This document shows, piece after piece, positions 8,086 through 16,328 of a DNA stretch of 64,000 nucleotides (the first letter of the stretch is position 1; each line of letters begins with the position of its first letter). This DNA is from Nocardioides sp. YIM 152315. Its GTDB lineage: Bacteria; Actinomycetota; Actinomycetes; Propionibacteriales; Nocardioidaceae. The position numbers were made by a program, and so were the translations under genes. The notes under the pieces are model-generated. The model saw nothing but the letters and a program-made list of their open reading frames with translations. It ran no database searches and was not told where the DNA came from. The stretch is taken from contig NZ_JARGER010000038.1 of NCBI RefSeq assembly GCF_029210375.1, positions 1 to 64,000 of the forward strand. Reading direction: 5' to 3'.

Positions 8086-9140
8086 CCCGGGCCCTGAGTC
8101 GTGCCGGCGCGGTGCTGCGCAGCCACCTCGTCCTCGCCGTCCTCGGCGTGGTCGTCATCGTCGCCGTGCTCACCGCCGTCGGGGACTTCCGGGCCGTCCA
8201 GCTCACCCAGATGGCCTACCTCGGCATCGCCGCCGGCGGCCTCACGGTCCTCACCGGCCTCAACGGCCAGATCTCGCTCGGCCACGGAGCCCTGATGGCG
8301 GTCGGGGCCTACACCACCGCGCTGCTGCTGCAGGACGACGAGCCGATGCTCCCGCTGCTCGGCGTGCTCGTGGCCGCCACGCTGGTGACGCTCGTCGTCG
8401 GCGCGGCCATCGGTGTCGCCGCCGCCCGCCTGCACGGCCCCTACCTCGCCGGCGCGACCCTCGCCCTGGCCGTGGCGGTCCCGGGCATCGCGCTCTACTT
8501 CGGCGACACCCTGGGCGGCGAGCAGGGGCTGCGCGTCCGCGTGCCCGACGCGCCCGACTGGGTGCTCGACCTCGCGTTCTTCGTGACGGGGCAGGACCTC
8601 ACGCCGAGCAAGTACGTCGCCTACCTCGGCTGGTTCACGCTGGTCGTCGCGTACGTCGGGCTCGCCAACCTCTCCCGCAGCCGCGTCGGCCGCCGGTGGC
8701 GCGCCGTACGCGACGACGAGGTCGCGGCCGAGGTCGCCGGCATCGGCCTGGGCCGGGCCCGCGTGTCGGCGTTCGTCGTCAGCGCGGCCGCGGCGGGCGC
8801 CGCCGGCTTCGTGATGGCGGTGTCGGTGCGGCTGGCCGCACCGAGCGGCTTCTCCCTCACCCTCAGCCTGACCCTGCTGACGGCCGTGGTGCTCGGCGGC
8901 CTCGGCACCCTCACCGGCGCGCTCGCCGGCGCGGCGCTGCTCACCTTCCTCCCCGACGTCATCACCGACGCGGGCGTCTCCGCCGGTCTCGACGACATCC
9001 GCGCCGCCGAGCTCGCACCGCTCCTCTACGGGCTCGTCATGGTCGCGGTCATCCTGCTCGCCCCCTCCGGTCTCGTCGGCAGCCTGCGCACCGCCTGGCA
9101 CCGGCTCGGCCACACCACCTCGAAGGGAGAACCGTCATGA
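8082..9140 (+). CDS. livM: Branched-chain amino acid/amide-type ABC permease LivM
   Basis: A 352-residue LivM-type permease. Recognisable segments are LTGLNGQISLGHGALMAVGAY (about 60-80) and the coupling-helix region GRRWRAVRDDEVAAEVAGI. It overlaps livH upstream and the binding-protein gene downstream, each by an ATGA junction, giving tight translational coupling. Confidence 0.92.
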   Translation: MTRALSRAGAVLRSHLVLAVLGVVVIVAVLTAVGDFRAVQLTQMAYLGIAAGGLTVLTGLNGQISLGHGALMAVGAYTTALLLQDDEPMLPLLGVLVAATLVTLVVGAAIGVAAARLHGPYLAGATLALAVAVPGIALYFGDTLGGEQGLRVRVPDAPDWVLDLAFFVTGQDLTPSKYVAYLGWFTLVVAYVGLANLSRSRVGRRWRAVRDDEVAAEVAGIGLGRARVSAFVVSAAAAGAAGFVMAVSVRLAAPSGFSLTLSLTLLTAVVLGGLGTLTGALAGAALLTFLPDVITDAGVSAGLDDIRAAELAPLLYGLVMVAVILLAPSGLVGSLRTAWHRLGHTTSKGEPS

Positions 9141-10495
9141 ACGCTCTACACCGCACGGGGCGGAGGAGGCTGGCCGGCGCGGCCAGCATCCTCACCTCGC
9201 TGGTCCTCGTCGCCGCGTGCGGCGCCGGGGGGCGGGACGAGGACGACGGGGACGGTGGCGGCGGCGCGTCCGACGTCGGCGTCACCGAGGACTCGATCAG
9301 GGTCGGCGGCACCTTCCCGCTGACCGGCGTGGCCGCCCCCGGCTACAGCGAGATCCCGACCGGCGCCCAGGCCTACTTCGACTGGGTCAACGCGGACGGC
9401 GGCGTCAACGGCCGCACGATCGACTTCGAGGTCAAGGACGACGGCTACGACCCCACCAAGACCAGCAGCCTCACCAACGAGCTGGTCCTCAAGGACGAGG
9501 TCTTCGCGACGGTCGGCTCGCTCGGGACGCCCACCCACAGCGCCGTCGTCGACTTCCTCAACGACGAGGAGGTGCCCGACCTCTTCGTGTCCTCGGGCTC
9601 GCTCGGCTGGGGCGACAACCCCGAGGAGCGGCCGATGACCTTCGGCTGGCAGCCCGACTACGAGATCGAGGGCAAGATCATCGGTCAGTACGTCGCCGAC
9701 AACATGCCCGACGCCAAGGTCGGCCTCTTCCTCCAGGACGACGACTTCGGCGCGGACGCGGAGAAGGGCGTGCGGCAGTTCCTCGACGAGCAGGTCGTCG
9801 AGGTCCAGCGCTACACCTCCGGCAACACCGACGTCGGCCCGCAGATCGCGGCGCTCCAGGCGAGCAAGCCCGACATCGTGCTGGCGTTCACGACCCCGTC
9901 GTACACCGCGCTCGCCCAGCTGGTCTCGCTCAAGCTCGGCTTCAAGCCGCAGTGGTACGTCTCCAACGTCGGCTCCGACCCCGCACTCGTCGGCTCCCTG
10001 CTGGAGCAGTTCTCCGAGGGCGCGGTGGCCGGCAACGCGTCGGCGCTCAACGGGATCATGTCGTCGGAGTACATCCCCGGCGTCGACGCGCCCGACAACC
10101 CGTGGGTCCAGCTCTGGCAGCAGGTCTGGGACGAGCACGGCACCAAGGGCGAGCTGACCAACTACCGGATCTACGGGATGTCCTGGGCCTACACGTTCGT
10201 TCAGGCGCTGCAGGCCGCCGGCGAGGACCTGACCCGCGAGGGTCTCGTCGACGCCCTCGAGCAAGCGGGTGGCGACTTCGAGGGACCCAACTACGCGCCG
10301 TACCGCTACAGCGAGGACAGCCACCTCGGCATCTCCGGCCTGCAGCTGGTGGAGCTGAAGGACGGCAAGGGCGAGCCGCTCAGCGAGGTCCTCACCACCG
10401 ACATCGGCGACGCCGAGATCACCGAGGACGACTCCGGCCAGTTCGACGACGCCCCGCCGGAGGGCGGCATCCCGGACGTCGAGGCGAACGACTAG
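9137..10495 (+). CDS. livK: Substrate-binding lipoprotein of the liv-type ABC transporter
   Basis: A 452-residue type-I periplasmic-binding-fold protein (Peripla_BP_6). The signal peptide has the lipobox VAAC, so the mature protein is anchored at the outer face of the membrane, followed by a Gly/Asp-rich linker. The typical receptor sequence IRVGGTFPLTGVAAPGYSEI starts near residue 54. The start ATG at 9137 overlaps the livM stop. The binding protein is last in the operon, not first, so it depends entirely on upstream transcription. The ligand is unknown. Confidence 0.9.
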   Translation: MNALHRTGRRRLAGAASILTSLVLVAACGAGGRDEDDGDGGGGASDVGVTEDSIRVGGTFPLTGVAAPGYSEIPTGAQAYFDWVNADGGVNGRTIDFEVKDDGYDPTKTSSLTNELVLKDEVFATVGSLGTPTHSAVVDFLNDEEVPDLFVSSGSLGWGDNPEERPMTFGWQPDYEIEGKIIGQYVADNMPDAKVGLFLQDDDFGADAEKGVRQFLDEQVVEVQRYTSGNTDVGPQIAALQASKPDIVLAFTTPSYTALAQLVSLKLGFKPQWYVSNVGSDPALVGSLLEQFSEGAVAGNASALNGIMSSEYIPGVDAPDNPWVQLWQQVWDEHGTKGELTNYRIYGMSWAYTFVQALQAAGEDLTREGLVDALEQAGGDFEGPNYAPYRYSEDSHLGISGLQLVELKDGKGEPLSEVLTTDIGDAEITEDDSGQFDDAPPEGGIPDVEAND

Positions 10496-10508
10496 CAGCG
10501 TCGCCCCC

Positions 10509-10558
10509 GGGACGTCATACGGACGGAGCATCCGCGTGCTCGCGCCGTATGACGTCCC
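10509..10558. terminator. Long hairpin between the convergent liv operon and methyltransferase gene
   Basis: GGGACGTCATACGG (10509-10522) pairs perfectly with CCGTATGACGTCCC (10545-10558). Inside, GAGCA (10526-10530) pairs with TGCTC (10537-10541). The result is a 19-bp stem with one symmetric 3x3 internal loop and no U-tract. It lies 13 bp after livK and 8 bp before the end of the opposing gene, so it probably serves both directions. Confidence 0.75.
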
Positions 10559-10566
10559 GCGGGCGC

Positions 10567-11166
10567 CTACGGCACACGTCGCGCCTCGAGGACGCGGAAG
10601 CCCTTCGAGCTCGCGAGGCGCGACGTCGGCCAGCCCTGCTCGCCCAGCCAGCGCTGCAGCGAGTCGGCGCCGAGGTTCTTGCCGACCACCATCACCGCGC
10701 GGCCGCCGGGGGCGAGCCTGGGCAGCCAGGTGAGCAGCAGGTCGTGGAGCGCCTGCTTGCCGATCCGGATGGGCGGGTTCGACCAGATCTCGTCGTAGAC
10801 CTCGCCGGTCGGCACCTGCTCGGGGCGGCAGGCGACGAGGCGTCCGGCCACGCCGAGGGCGCGGGCGTTCTCGTTGGCGAGCGCGATCGCCCGCTCGTTG
10901 ACGTCGACGGCCGTGACGGAGGCCAGGGGCACGGCGGACGCGATCGCCAGACCGATCACGCCGTAGCCGCAGCCCAGGTCGAGGAAGCGGCCCTGCACCG
11001 GCGGCTCGGTCTCGCGGAGGAGCACCGCCGTCGCGTGGTCGAGGTGGCCGCGGGAGAAGACGCCGGCCCCGCTGACCAGGCTGAGGTCGTGGCCCCACAC
11101 CGAGCACGTGAAGGTCTCGCGCTCGAAGGGCACCGAAGGGTCGGCACTGAAGTAGTGGTCGCTCAC
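10567..11166 (-). CDS. RsmC-like class I SAM-dependent methyltransferase
   Basis: A 199-residue methyltransferase of the MTS family (COG2813, RsmC-like). The SAM-binding motif is [14 protein letters not shown] (about 72-85), the acidic loop is [10 protein letters not shown], and the catalytic motif is SNPPIRIG, the N-P-P-[FI] signature of rRNA guanine-N2 methyltransferases. It is half the length of E. coli RsmC because it lacks the N-terminal pseudo-methyltransferase domain, as in many actinobacteria. The GTG start at 11166 overlaps the truA stop by 4 bp (GTGA), so it is coupled to another RNA-modification gene. 16S G1207 as target is inference. Confidence 0.82.
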   Translation of the reverse strand: MSDHYFSADPSVPFERETFTCSVWGHDLSLVSGAGVFSRGHLDHATAVLLRETEPPVQGRFLDLGCGYGVIGLAIASAVPLASVTAVDVNERAIALANENARALGVAGRLVACRPEQVPTGEVYDEIWSNPPIRIGKQALHDLLLTWLPRLAPGGRAVMVVGKNLGADSLQRWLGEQGWPTSRLASSKGFRVLEARRVP

Positions 11167-11972
11167 CGGTCGACCTCCTCCACCCGTCGCCGCGCCATCG
11201 TCGTCCGCACCCGCGCGGCCAGCTCGTCGTCGGCCGGGTAGCCGACCTCCTCCAGGGTCAGCCCGTGGGCCTGCACGACCGGCACCGACGGGCTCCGCAC
11301 GGCCGCGCGCAGGACCTCGTCGGCCCAGTCGGCGGGCTTGCGGCCCTCGCCGATCACGATCAGGCATCCGACCAGCGCGCGCACCATGCTGTGGCAGAAC
11401 GCGTCGGCGACGACCGTCCCGACCAGCACTCCGGCCTCGTCACGCGCCCACGACAGCCGCTCCAGCGTGCGGATCGTCGTCGCGCCCTCGCGCTGCTTGC
11501 AGAACGCCGCGAAGTCGTGGCGTCCCACCAGCAGCACGGCCGCGGCGTTCATGGCGCGCTCGTCGAGCGGTCGCGGCCACGCGAGCACGTGCTGCCTGGC
11601 GAGGGGATCCACCGCGCCGGGTGCGTCGGCGATCCGGTAGGCGTAGCGCCGCCAGAGCGCGCCGAAGCGCGCGTCGAACCCGGGCGGCGCCTCGGCGGCA
11701 CGGCGTACGCGCACGTCGGCCGGGAGCACGCCGTTGAGCCGCCGCACCAGCGAGTCGAGCGCGGGCGGATCGTCGAGGTCGGCGTGCACGACCTGGCCGC
11801 GCGCGTGCACGCCGGCGTCGGTGCGGCCGGCGCAGACCACGTCGACCGAGGCCACCCGCAGCACGGTCGCCAGCGCCGTCGTCAGCTCGCCCTGCACGGT
11901 CCGCAGCCGCGGCTGGGCAGCCCAGCCGTGGAACTCGGTGCCGTCGTAGGCGAGGTCGAGGCGGAGGCGCAC
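11163..11972 (-). CDS. truA: tRNA pseudouridine(38-40) synthase TruA
   Basis: A 269-residue TruA. The catalytic Asp52 lies in the motif [13 protein letters not shown], and the N-terminus [17 protein letters not shown] is diagnostic. The GTG at 11972 is chosen because TruA homologues begin there and because TAGGAT on the minus strand (11986-11981) sits 8 nt upstream, giving a leaderless transcript. In many actinobacteria truA follows rplQ; here it is about 9 kb away and coupled to an RsmC-like gene instead. Confidence 0.93.
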   Translation of the reverse strand: MRLRLDLAYDGTEFHGWAAQPRLRTVQGELTTALATVLRVASVDVVCAGRTDAGVHARGQVVHADLDDPPALDSLVRRLNGVLPADVRVRRAAEAPPGFDARFGALWRRYAYRIADAPGAVDPLARQHVLAWPRPLDERAMNAAAVLLVGRHDFAAFCKQREGATTIRTLERLSWARDEAGVLVGTVVADAFCHSMVRALVGCLIVIGEGRKPADWADEVLRAAVRSPSVPVVQAHGLTLEEVGYPADDELAARVRTTMARRRVEEVDR

Positions 11973-11980
11973 GACAGGCA

Positions 11981-12005
11981 ATCCTATTGCGAGCGTTCGT
12001 AGGCT
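11981..12005. promoter_or_regulatory. Divergent leaderless promoters for truA and the FAD oxidoreductase
   Basis: TAGGAT on the minus strand (11986-11981) precedes the truA GTG by 8 nt. TAGGCT on the plus strand (12000-12005) precedes the GTG at 12013 by 7 nt. Both match the actinobacterial TANNNT -10 pattern at leaderless spacing. No convincing -35 boxes are seen. Confidence 0.5.
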
Positions 12006-12012
12006 GGTGAGC

Positions 12013-13677
12013 GTGAGCGCACCGGCCATCGTGCTGATATCTCCGGACCATCCCGACGAGATGCAGGTGGGCTTCGCTCGCTACGGCAGCGAGTACGACG
12101 TGCGAGTCGCGCGGTCGTGCCGTGAGGCCCTCGAGACGACCCACGACATCGTGGCGTCCGGCGGCACCGTCGCGATGTTCGCCAGCGAGTCGGTGCTGCC
12201 CGACGCCGAGGTCCTGCACTGCTTCCACAAGCTCCGCGAGAAGGTGCCGACCGGGCGCCGCGTGATCGCCGCCCACTGGGACCGCTTCCTCTCCGACGCG
12301 CCCGGCCTGCGCGCCGGCATGGCCAAGGGCAAGTACGACGCCTACCTGCTGATGCCGCGCGGTGACCGCGACGAGGAGTTCCACCACGCGATCACCGACC
12401 TGCTCTCCGACTGGGGCTCCACCGTGCCCGATCCGGAGGTCGTCTCGGTCAAGATCGTCTCGCCGGCCCGCGACGGGCTGACCCTGTCGATCCGCGACTT
12501 CCTCGACCGGATGGGCATGCCCAGCCGGGTCTACGAGCCCGACTCGGACGGCGGCCGGTTCGTGCTCGACCTGTGGGAGGGCGAGCCCGCGTACCCCCTC
12601 GTCTACGCACCCAACCGGCCGGTGGTCCACGCGACCAGCGTCCGCGACGTCGCGATCACCCTGTACGGCGCGCCCACGGACCTCGACGTCGACCACGTCG
12701 TCGACCTGGCGGTCGTCGGCGGCGGCCCGGCCGGGCTCGCGTCCGCGGTGTACGCCGCCTCCGAGGGCCTGTCGACGGTGATCCTCGAGGCCGAGGCGAT
12801 CGGCGGCCAGGCCGGCACCAGCTCGATGATCCGCAACTACCTCGGCTTCCCGCGCGGCATCTCCGGCATGCGGCTCGCCCAGCGCGCCCGCAACCAGGCG
12901 CTGCGGTTCGGTGCGCGGTTCTACACCGGGCAGGTCGTCGACAAGCTGCGGCCGGGCCTCGACGGCGAGCCGCACGTGCTCAGCACCGACAGCGGCGAGG
13001 TGCGCGCCCGCTCGGTCGTGATCGCGAGCGGGGTCGCCTACCGCAAGCTGCGGGTCGAGCCCGTCGAGGACCTCGTCGGCTCCGGCGTCTACTACGGCGC
13101 CGCGATGACCGCCGCCCGCGAGATGGAGGGCCAGGACGTCTACGTCGTGGGCGGCGGAAACTCCGCCGGGCAGGCGGCCGTGCATCTGGCGCGGTTCGCG
13201 CGATCGGTCACGATCCTGGTCCGCCGGTCCGACCTGGCCGAGACGATGTCGTCGTACCTGATCGGCGAGATCGAGTACAACCCCCGCATCACCGTGCGCA
13301 CCTGCTGCCGCGTGGTCGACGGCGGCGGCGACGGCCGCCTGGAGTGGCTGGGTCTCGAGGACGTCCGCGACGGGGCGCGGGAGCGCGTCGCGGCGTACGG
13401 CCTCTTCCTGCTGCTGGGCGCCGAGCCGCACTGCGACTGGCTGCCGCGCGAGGTCGCCCGCGACGACCGGGGCTTCGTGCTCACCGGACGCGACGTGCCC
13501 CGGGAGCTGTGGGTCGACGACCTGCCGCCGGAGAGCCTCGCGACCACGGCGCCCGGCATCTTCGCGGCCGGCGACGTGCGGTCCGGCTCGATGAAGAGGG
13601 TCGCCTCGGCGAGCGGCGAGGGTGCCTCGGCGGTGCCGCTCGTGCATTCGTTCCTCGCGCCGGCGCCCGAGGCCTAA
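12013..13677 (+). CDS. FAD-dependent oxidoreductase with pseudo-receiver and thioredoxin-like N-terminus
   Basis: A 554-residue, three-part protein. Residues 1-125 look like a response-regulator receiver fold ([11 protein letters not shown] at strand 1) but carry MFASES where the phospho-acceptor Asp should be. Residues about 136-215 resemble a glutaredoxin/thioredoxin-like fold ([20 protein letters not shown]). From about residue 228 it is a thioredoxin-reductase-like flavoprotein with FAD motif [13 protein letters not shown] and NAD(P)H motif [14 protein letters not shown]. The redox CxxC of thioredoxin reductase is absent: [11 protein letters not shown] stands in its place. It should bind FAD and NAD(P)H but cannot reduce thioredoxin in the classical way. 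GTG at 12013 is preferred (leaderless); GTG at 12007 is possible. Confidence 0.85.
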   Translation: MSAPAIVLISPDHPDEMQVGFARYGSEYDVRVARSCREALETTHDIVASGGTVAMFASESVLPDAEVLHCFHKLREKVPTGRRVIAAHWDRFLSDAPGLRAGMAKGKYDAYLLMPRGDRDEEFHHAITDLLSDWGSTVPDPEVVSVKIVSPARDGLTLSIRDFLDRMGMPSRVYEPDSDGGRFVLDLWEGEPAYPLVYAPNRPVVHATSVRDVAITLYGAPTDLDVDHVVDLAVVGGGPAGLASAVYAASEGLSTVILEAEAIGGQAGTSSMIRNYLGFPRGISGMRLAQRARNQALRFGARFYTGQVVDKLRPGLDGEPHVLSTDSGEVRARSVVIASGVAYRKLRVEPVEDLVGSGVYYGAAMTAAREMEGQDVYVVGGGNSAGQAAVHLARFARSVTILVRRSDLAETMSSYLIGEIEYNPRITVRTCCRVVDGGGDGRLEWLGLEDVRDGARERVAAYGLFLLLGAEPHCDWLPREVARDDRGFVLTGRDVPRELWVDDLPPESLATTAPGIFAAGDVRSGSMKRVASASGEGASAVPLVHSFLAPAPEA

Positions 13678-14591
13678 CCGAGCCGGAGCTCGCGGAGGTA
13701 CGGCGGGTCCGCGCCCGGGCGTGACACCGTCACCGCCGCCGCGCGGGCCGCGTGGGCGAGCACCTCGGCGACCTCGTGGGCGGGGAGGTCGCGCAGCGGG
13801 CCGCGCATCTCTGCGCCGAGACGGCCGCGCTCCCAGAGGGCGTCGACCACGGCCGCGCCGAAGGTGTCGCCCGCGCCGATCGTGTCGGCCACGGTCACGG
13901 GCAGCGAGGCGACGTCGACCGGGTCCCCCGACCCGAACCACGTCGCGCCCTCCCCGCCGCGCGTCACCACGACCGCGGCCGGGCCGAGGGCGCGCAGCGC
14001 GGCCGCCGCCTCGGCCAGCGGCACTCCCGGGTAGAGGTGCCGGAGGTCCTCGTCGGAGGCCTTCACGAGGTCGCTGCGCGACGCCATCCGCTCGACGAGG
14101 TCGACCACGTCGGTCCCGGTGCCGGTGACGGCGGGCCGCACGTTGACGTCGTAGCTGATCGTCGCGACGTCGCGCAGCCGCTCGACCAGGCCCAGCACCG
14201 CGTCGGCCCCCGGCTCGAGGACCGCGCCGAGCGAGCAGGCGTGCACGACCAGGGGCGGCGGCTCGGTCGGCACCGGTCCGAGCCGCCACTCGAGGTCGAA
14301 CTCGTATGTCGCGGAGCCGTCGGCCCCCAGCGTCGCGGTGGCCGTCGACGTCCGGGCCAGCACGTGCGGGTCGGCCGCGAGCTCCACCTGCGCCGCGGCC
14401 AGGTGCCGGGCCAGCACCGCGCCACGCTCGTCGTCGGCCCAGGCGGTCGCGAACCGCACCGGCCGGCCGAGCCGGGCCAGCGCGACCGCGACGTTCGCCG
14501 CGCTCCCGCCGGGGTGCTCGACGGTGGCGCCGCCGGCGGCGCGGACGATGTCGACGAGCGCTTCACCCACGACGAGGGCATCGGTGTGCAT
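13674..14591 (-). CDS. PfkB family sugar kinase (probable fructokinase)
   Basis: A 305-residue PfkB-family kinase. It begins DALVVGEALVDIV, has the N-terminal glycine motif GGSAANVAVALARLG (28-42), and the C-terminal anion-hole motif DTIGAGDTF (236-244) with catalytic Asp242. The family phosphorylates fructose, ribokinase-type sugars or nucleosides. Fructokinase is favoured because the neighbouring operon encodes hexose uptake and a mannose-isomerase-like enzyme whose product would be fructose. Its start is 23 bp from a divergent GntR gene. Its stop overlaps the stop of the convergent FAD gene by 4 bp. Confidence 0.85.
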   Translation of the reverse strand: MHTDALVVGEALVDIVRAAGGATVEHPGGSAANVAVALARLGRPVRFATAWADDERGAVLARHLAAAQVELAADPHVLARTSTATATLGADGSATYEFDLEWRLGPVPTEPPPLVVHACSLGAVLEPGADAVLGLVERLRDVATISYDVNVRPAVTGTGTDVVDLVERMASRSDLVKASDEDLRHLYPGVPLAEAAAALRALGPAAVVVTRGGEGATWFGSGDPVDVASLPVTVADTIGAGDTFGAAVVDALWERGRLGAEMRGPLRDLPAHEVAEVLAHAARAAAVTVSRPGADPPYLRELRLG

Positions 14592-14614
14592 GGCGACGTA
14601 TCTACCATGCCTCC

Positions 14615-14977
14615 ATGCCCGCCCCGGTCGTCCACCCGCTCGATGCGAGCTCGCCCGTGCCTCCGTTCGAGCAGCTGCGGGCGCAGATCGCCACCCGCGC
14701 CGCGGCGGGCGACCTGCCCGCCGGCACCCGCCTGCCGACCGTCCGCGCCCTCGCCGCCGACCTCGGGCTCGCCGCCAACACCGTCGCCAAGGCCTACCGC
14801 GCACTCGAGACCGACGGAGTCGTCGCCACCGAGGGACGGCGCGGCACGTTCGTGGCGGCCAGCGCTGCCGGCACCGGGGCCGACGCGCGCGACGCCGCCG
14901 CGGCGTACGCCTCCGCGGTCCGGCGGCTCGGCCTGACGCTCCCCGAGGCGGTCCGTCTGGTCGAGCAGACCTGGTAG
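14615..14977 (+). CDS. Short GntR family regulator (YtrA-like)
   Basis: A 120-residue protein made almost only of a GntR winged-helix domain: PPFEQLRAQIATRAAAGDLP, then TRLPTVRALAADLGLAANTV and the wing EGRRGTF. A short C-terminal helical tail (about 45 residues) is what YtrA-type GntR regulators use to dimerise. TACCAT at 14603-14608 stands 6 nt before the ATG, so a leaderless transcript is likely. It is divergent from the PfkB kinase, and the two starts share a 23-bp region, so it probably regulates the kinase and itself. Confidence 0.85.
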   Translation: MPAPVVHPLDASSPVPPFEQLRAQIATRAAAGDLPAGTRLPTVRALAADLGLAANTVAKAYRALETDGVVATEGRRGTFVAASAAGTGADARDAAAAYASAVRRLGLTLPEAVRLVEQTW

Positions 14978-15000
14978 CCGGCGGCTGCTACCGTCTGCTC
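14963..15000 (+). terminator. Hairpin terminator overlapping the gntR stop codon
   Basis: GAGCAGAC-ct-GGTAGC (14963-14978) pairs with GCTACC-GTCTGCTC (14987-15000), a 14-bp stem with a 2-nt bulge and 8-nt loop. The stop codon lies inside the left arm. It separates gntR from the ROK gene. Confidence 0.65.
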
Positions 15001-15043
15001 CACCGTTCAAGCCTTGTAGGCAGCGACCCTGGGCAGGCCAGCG

Positions 15044-16225
15044 ATGACGACACCCGGCTCACAATCGGCGCTCCGCGCGACGAACCGCCGGCGCGTGCTC
15101 GAGCACGTCGTGCGCGCGGGGTCGCCGACCCAGGCCGAGATCGCCCGCCAGACGGGCCTGTCCGCCGCCACCGTGTCCAACATCGTGCGCGCCCTGACCG
15201 AGGAGGGCCTCGTCGAGCTGACGGCGACCGTGAGCAGCGGTCGGCGCGCGCAGGCGGTGCGGATCAGTCGCTCCACCGGCCTCGCGGCGGGGGTGGACTT
15301 CGGCCGCAGCCACGTGCGGATCGCCATCGCCGCCCTCTCCCAGGAGATCGTGGCCGAGCGCGAGGTGCGGGTCCGGCGCGGCTATCCCGCCGCCGAGGGC
15401 GTGGCGGTCGCGCGCGAGGTCTTCGACGAGCTCGTCGAGTCCACCGGAGCGACCCGGGCCGACGTCGTGGCGCTCGGCGTCGGCATCCCCGGGCCGATCG
15501 ACACCCGCACCGGCCTGGTCGGGTCGGGCTCGATCCTGCCGGAGTGGGTCGGCGCGCCGCTCGAGGAGCTCGTCGACGGCAGCTTCGGGATGCCGGCGCT
15601 CATCGAGAACGACGCCAACCTCGGCGCGCTGGCCGAGCGCACCTGGGGCGCGGCCCGCGGTGTCGACGACCTCGTCTACATCAAGATCTCCACCGGCATC
15701 GGCGCCGGGCTGGTGGTCGACGGCCGGCTCTACCGGGGCGCCAGCGGCACCGCCGGCGAGATCGGGCACACCACGGTCAACACCATGGGCCCCGTCTGCC
15801 GGTGCGGCAACCGCGGCTGTCTCGAGCTCGAGGCCGCCGTACCGGTGATCCTCGAGCGGCTGGCGGCCAGCCACGGAGCCGACCTCACGATCGACCGGGT
15901 GCTCGACCTGCTCGACGCGGGCGACGTCCCGGCCCGCCGGGTGCTCGACGGCGCGGGCCACGCCCTGGGCGTGGCCGTCGCCGGCCTCTGCAACCTGCTC
16001 AACCCCTCGATGATCATCGTCGGCGGCGACCTGGCGCGCGCGAACACCCCGCTGCTCGACAGCATGCGCGGGGTCCTGCGGCAGGTCGCGGTGCCCAGTG
16101 CGGTCGAGCACGTGAGGCTGGCGGTCTCCGAGCTCGGGGCCCGGGCACAGGTCCTCGGGGCGCTCGCGGCCGTGTTTCAAAGTGATCACAATATTCTGCA
16201 TCTCACCGGCGAATTGTCTTCATAG
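15044..16225 (+). CDS. ROK family transcriptional repressor
   Basis: A 393-residue protein. Residues about 10-60 form a winged-helix domain (TQAEIARQTGLSAATVSNIV), and the rest is a ROK sugar-binding domain. The zinc-binding cluster CRCGNRGCLE (Cys252, 254, 259) with the upstream GEIGHTT His is intact. The catalytic IENDAN Asp190 is retained, but the ATP-binding DxGGT is altered to DFGRSH, typical of repressors without kinase activity. It lies immediately upstream of, and in line with, the sugar ABC operon and probably represses it in the absence of sugar. The last 16 codons are strikingly AT-rich and may double as promoter DNA. Confidence 0.9.
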   Translation: MTTPGSQSALRATNRRRVLEHVVRAGSPTQAEIARQTGLSAATVSNIVRALTEEGLVELTATVSSGRRAQAVRISRSTGLAAGVDFGRSHVRIAIAALSQEIVAEREVRVRRGYPAAEGVAVAREVFDELVESTGATRADVVALGVGIPGPIDTRTGLVGSGSILPEWVGAPLEELVDGSFGMPALIENDANLGALAERTWGAARGVDDLVYIKISTGIGAGLVVDGRLYRGASGTAGEIGHTTVNTMGPVCRCGNRGCLELEAAVPVILERLAASHGADLTIDRVLDLLDAGDVPARRVLDGAGHALGVAVAGLCNLLNPSMIIVGGDLARANTPLLDSMRGVLRQVAVPSAVEHVRLAVSELGARAQVLGALAAVFQSDHNILHLTGELSS

Positions 16226-16237
16226 GTTGACGTCAAC
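16172..16237 (+). promoter_or_regulatory. AT-rich promoter/operator region of the sugar ABC operon
   Basis: The 3' end of the ROK gene contains GTGATCAC and CAATATTC-type sequence in an AT-rich patch. Directly after its stop codon is a perfect 12-bp palindrome, GTTGACGTCAAC (16226-16237), which also contains a TTGACG -35-like hexamer. It lies 91 bp upstream of the binding-protein start and is the best candidate for a ROK operator. Confidence 0.5.
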
Positions 16238-16328
16238 GGCTCCCGAGCACCAGAGTGGCTGGGTCACGGACACCGACGCGGCGCATGCCCGGGCCCGGAC
16301 GACAACCACAACGAGAACGGGAGTTCCG

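Noticed and set aside
8696..9136. 5' extension of the liv binding-protein gene
   Set aside because: The reading frame is open far upstream, but it overlaps livM. The ATG at 9137 has a ribosome binding site, an ATGA junction and a proper lipoprotein signal peptide.
11440..14289. 949-codon minus-strand ORF spanning the FAD oxidoreductase
   Set aside because: Runs through truA and PfkB in the wrong frame and opposite a flavoprotein with intact motifs; low-complexity translation.
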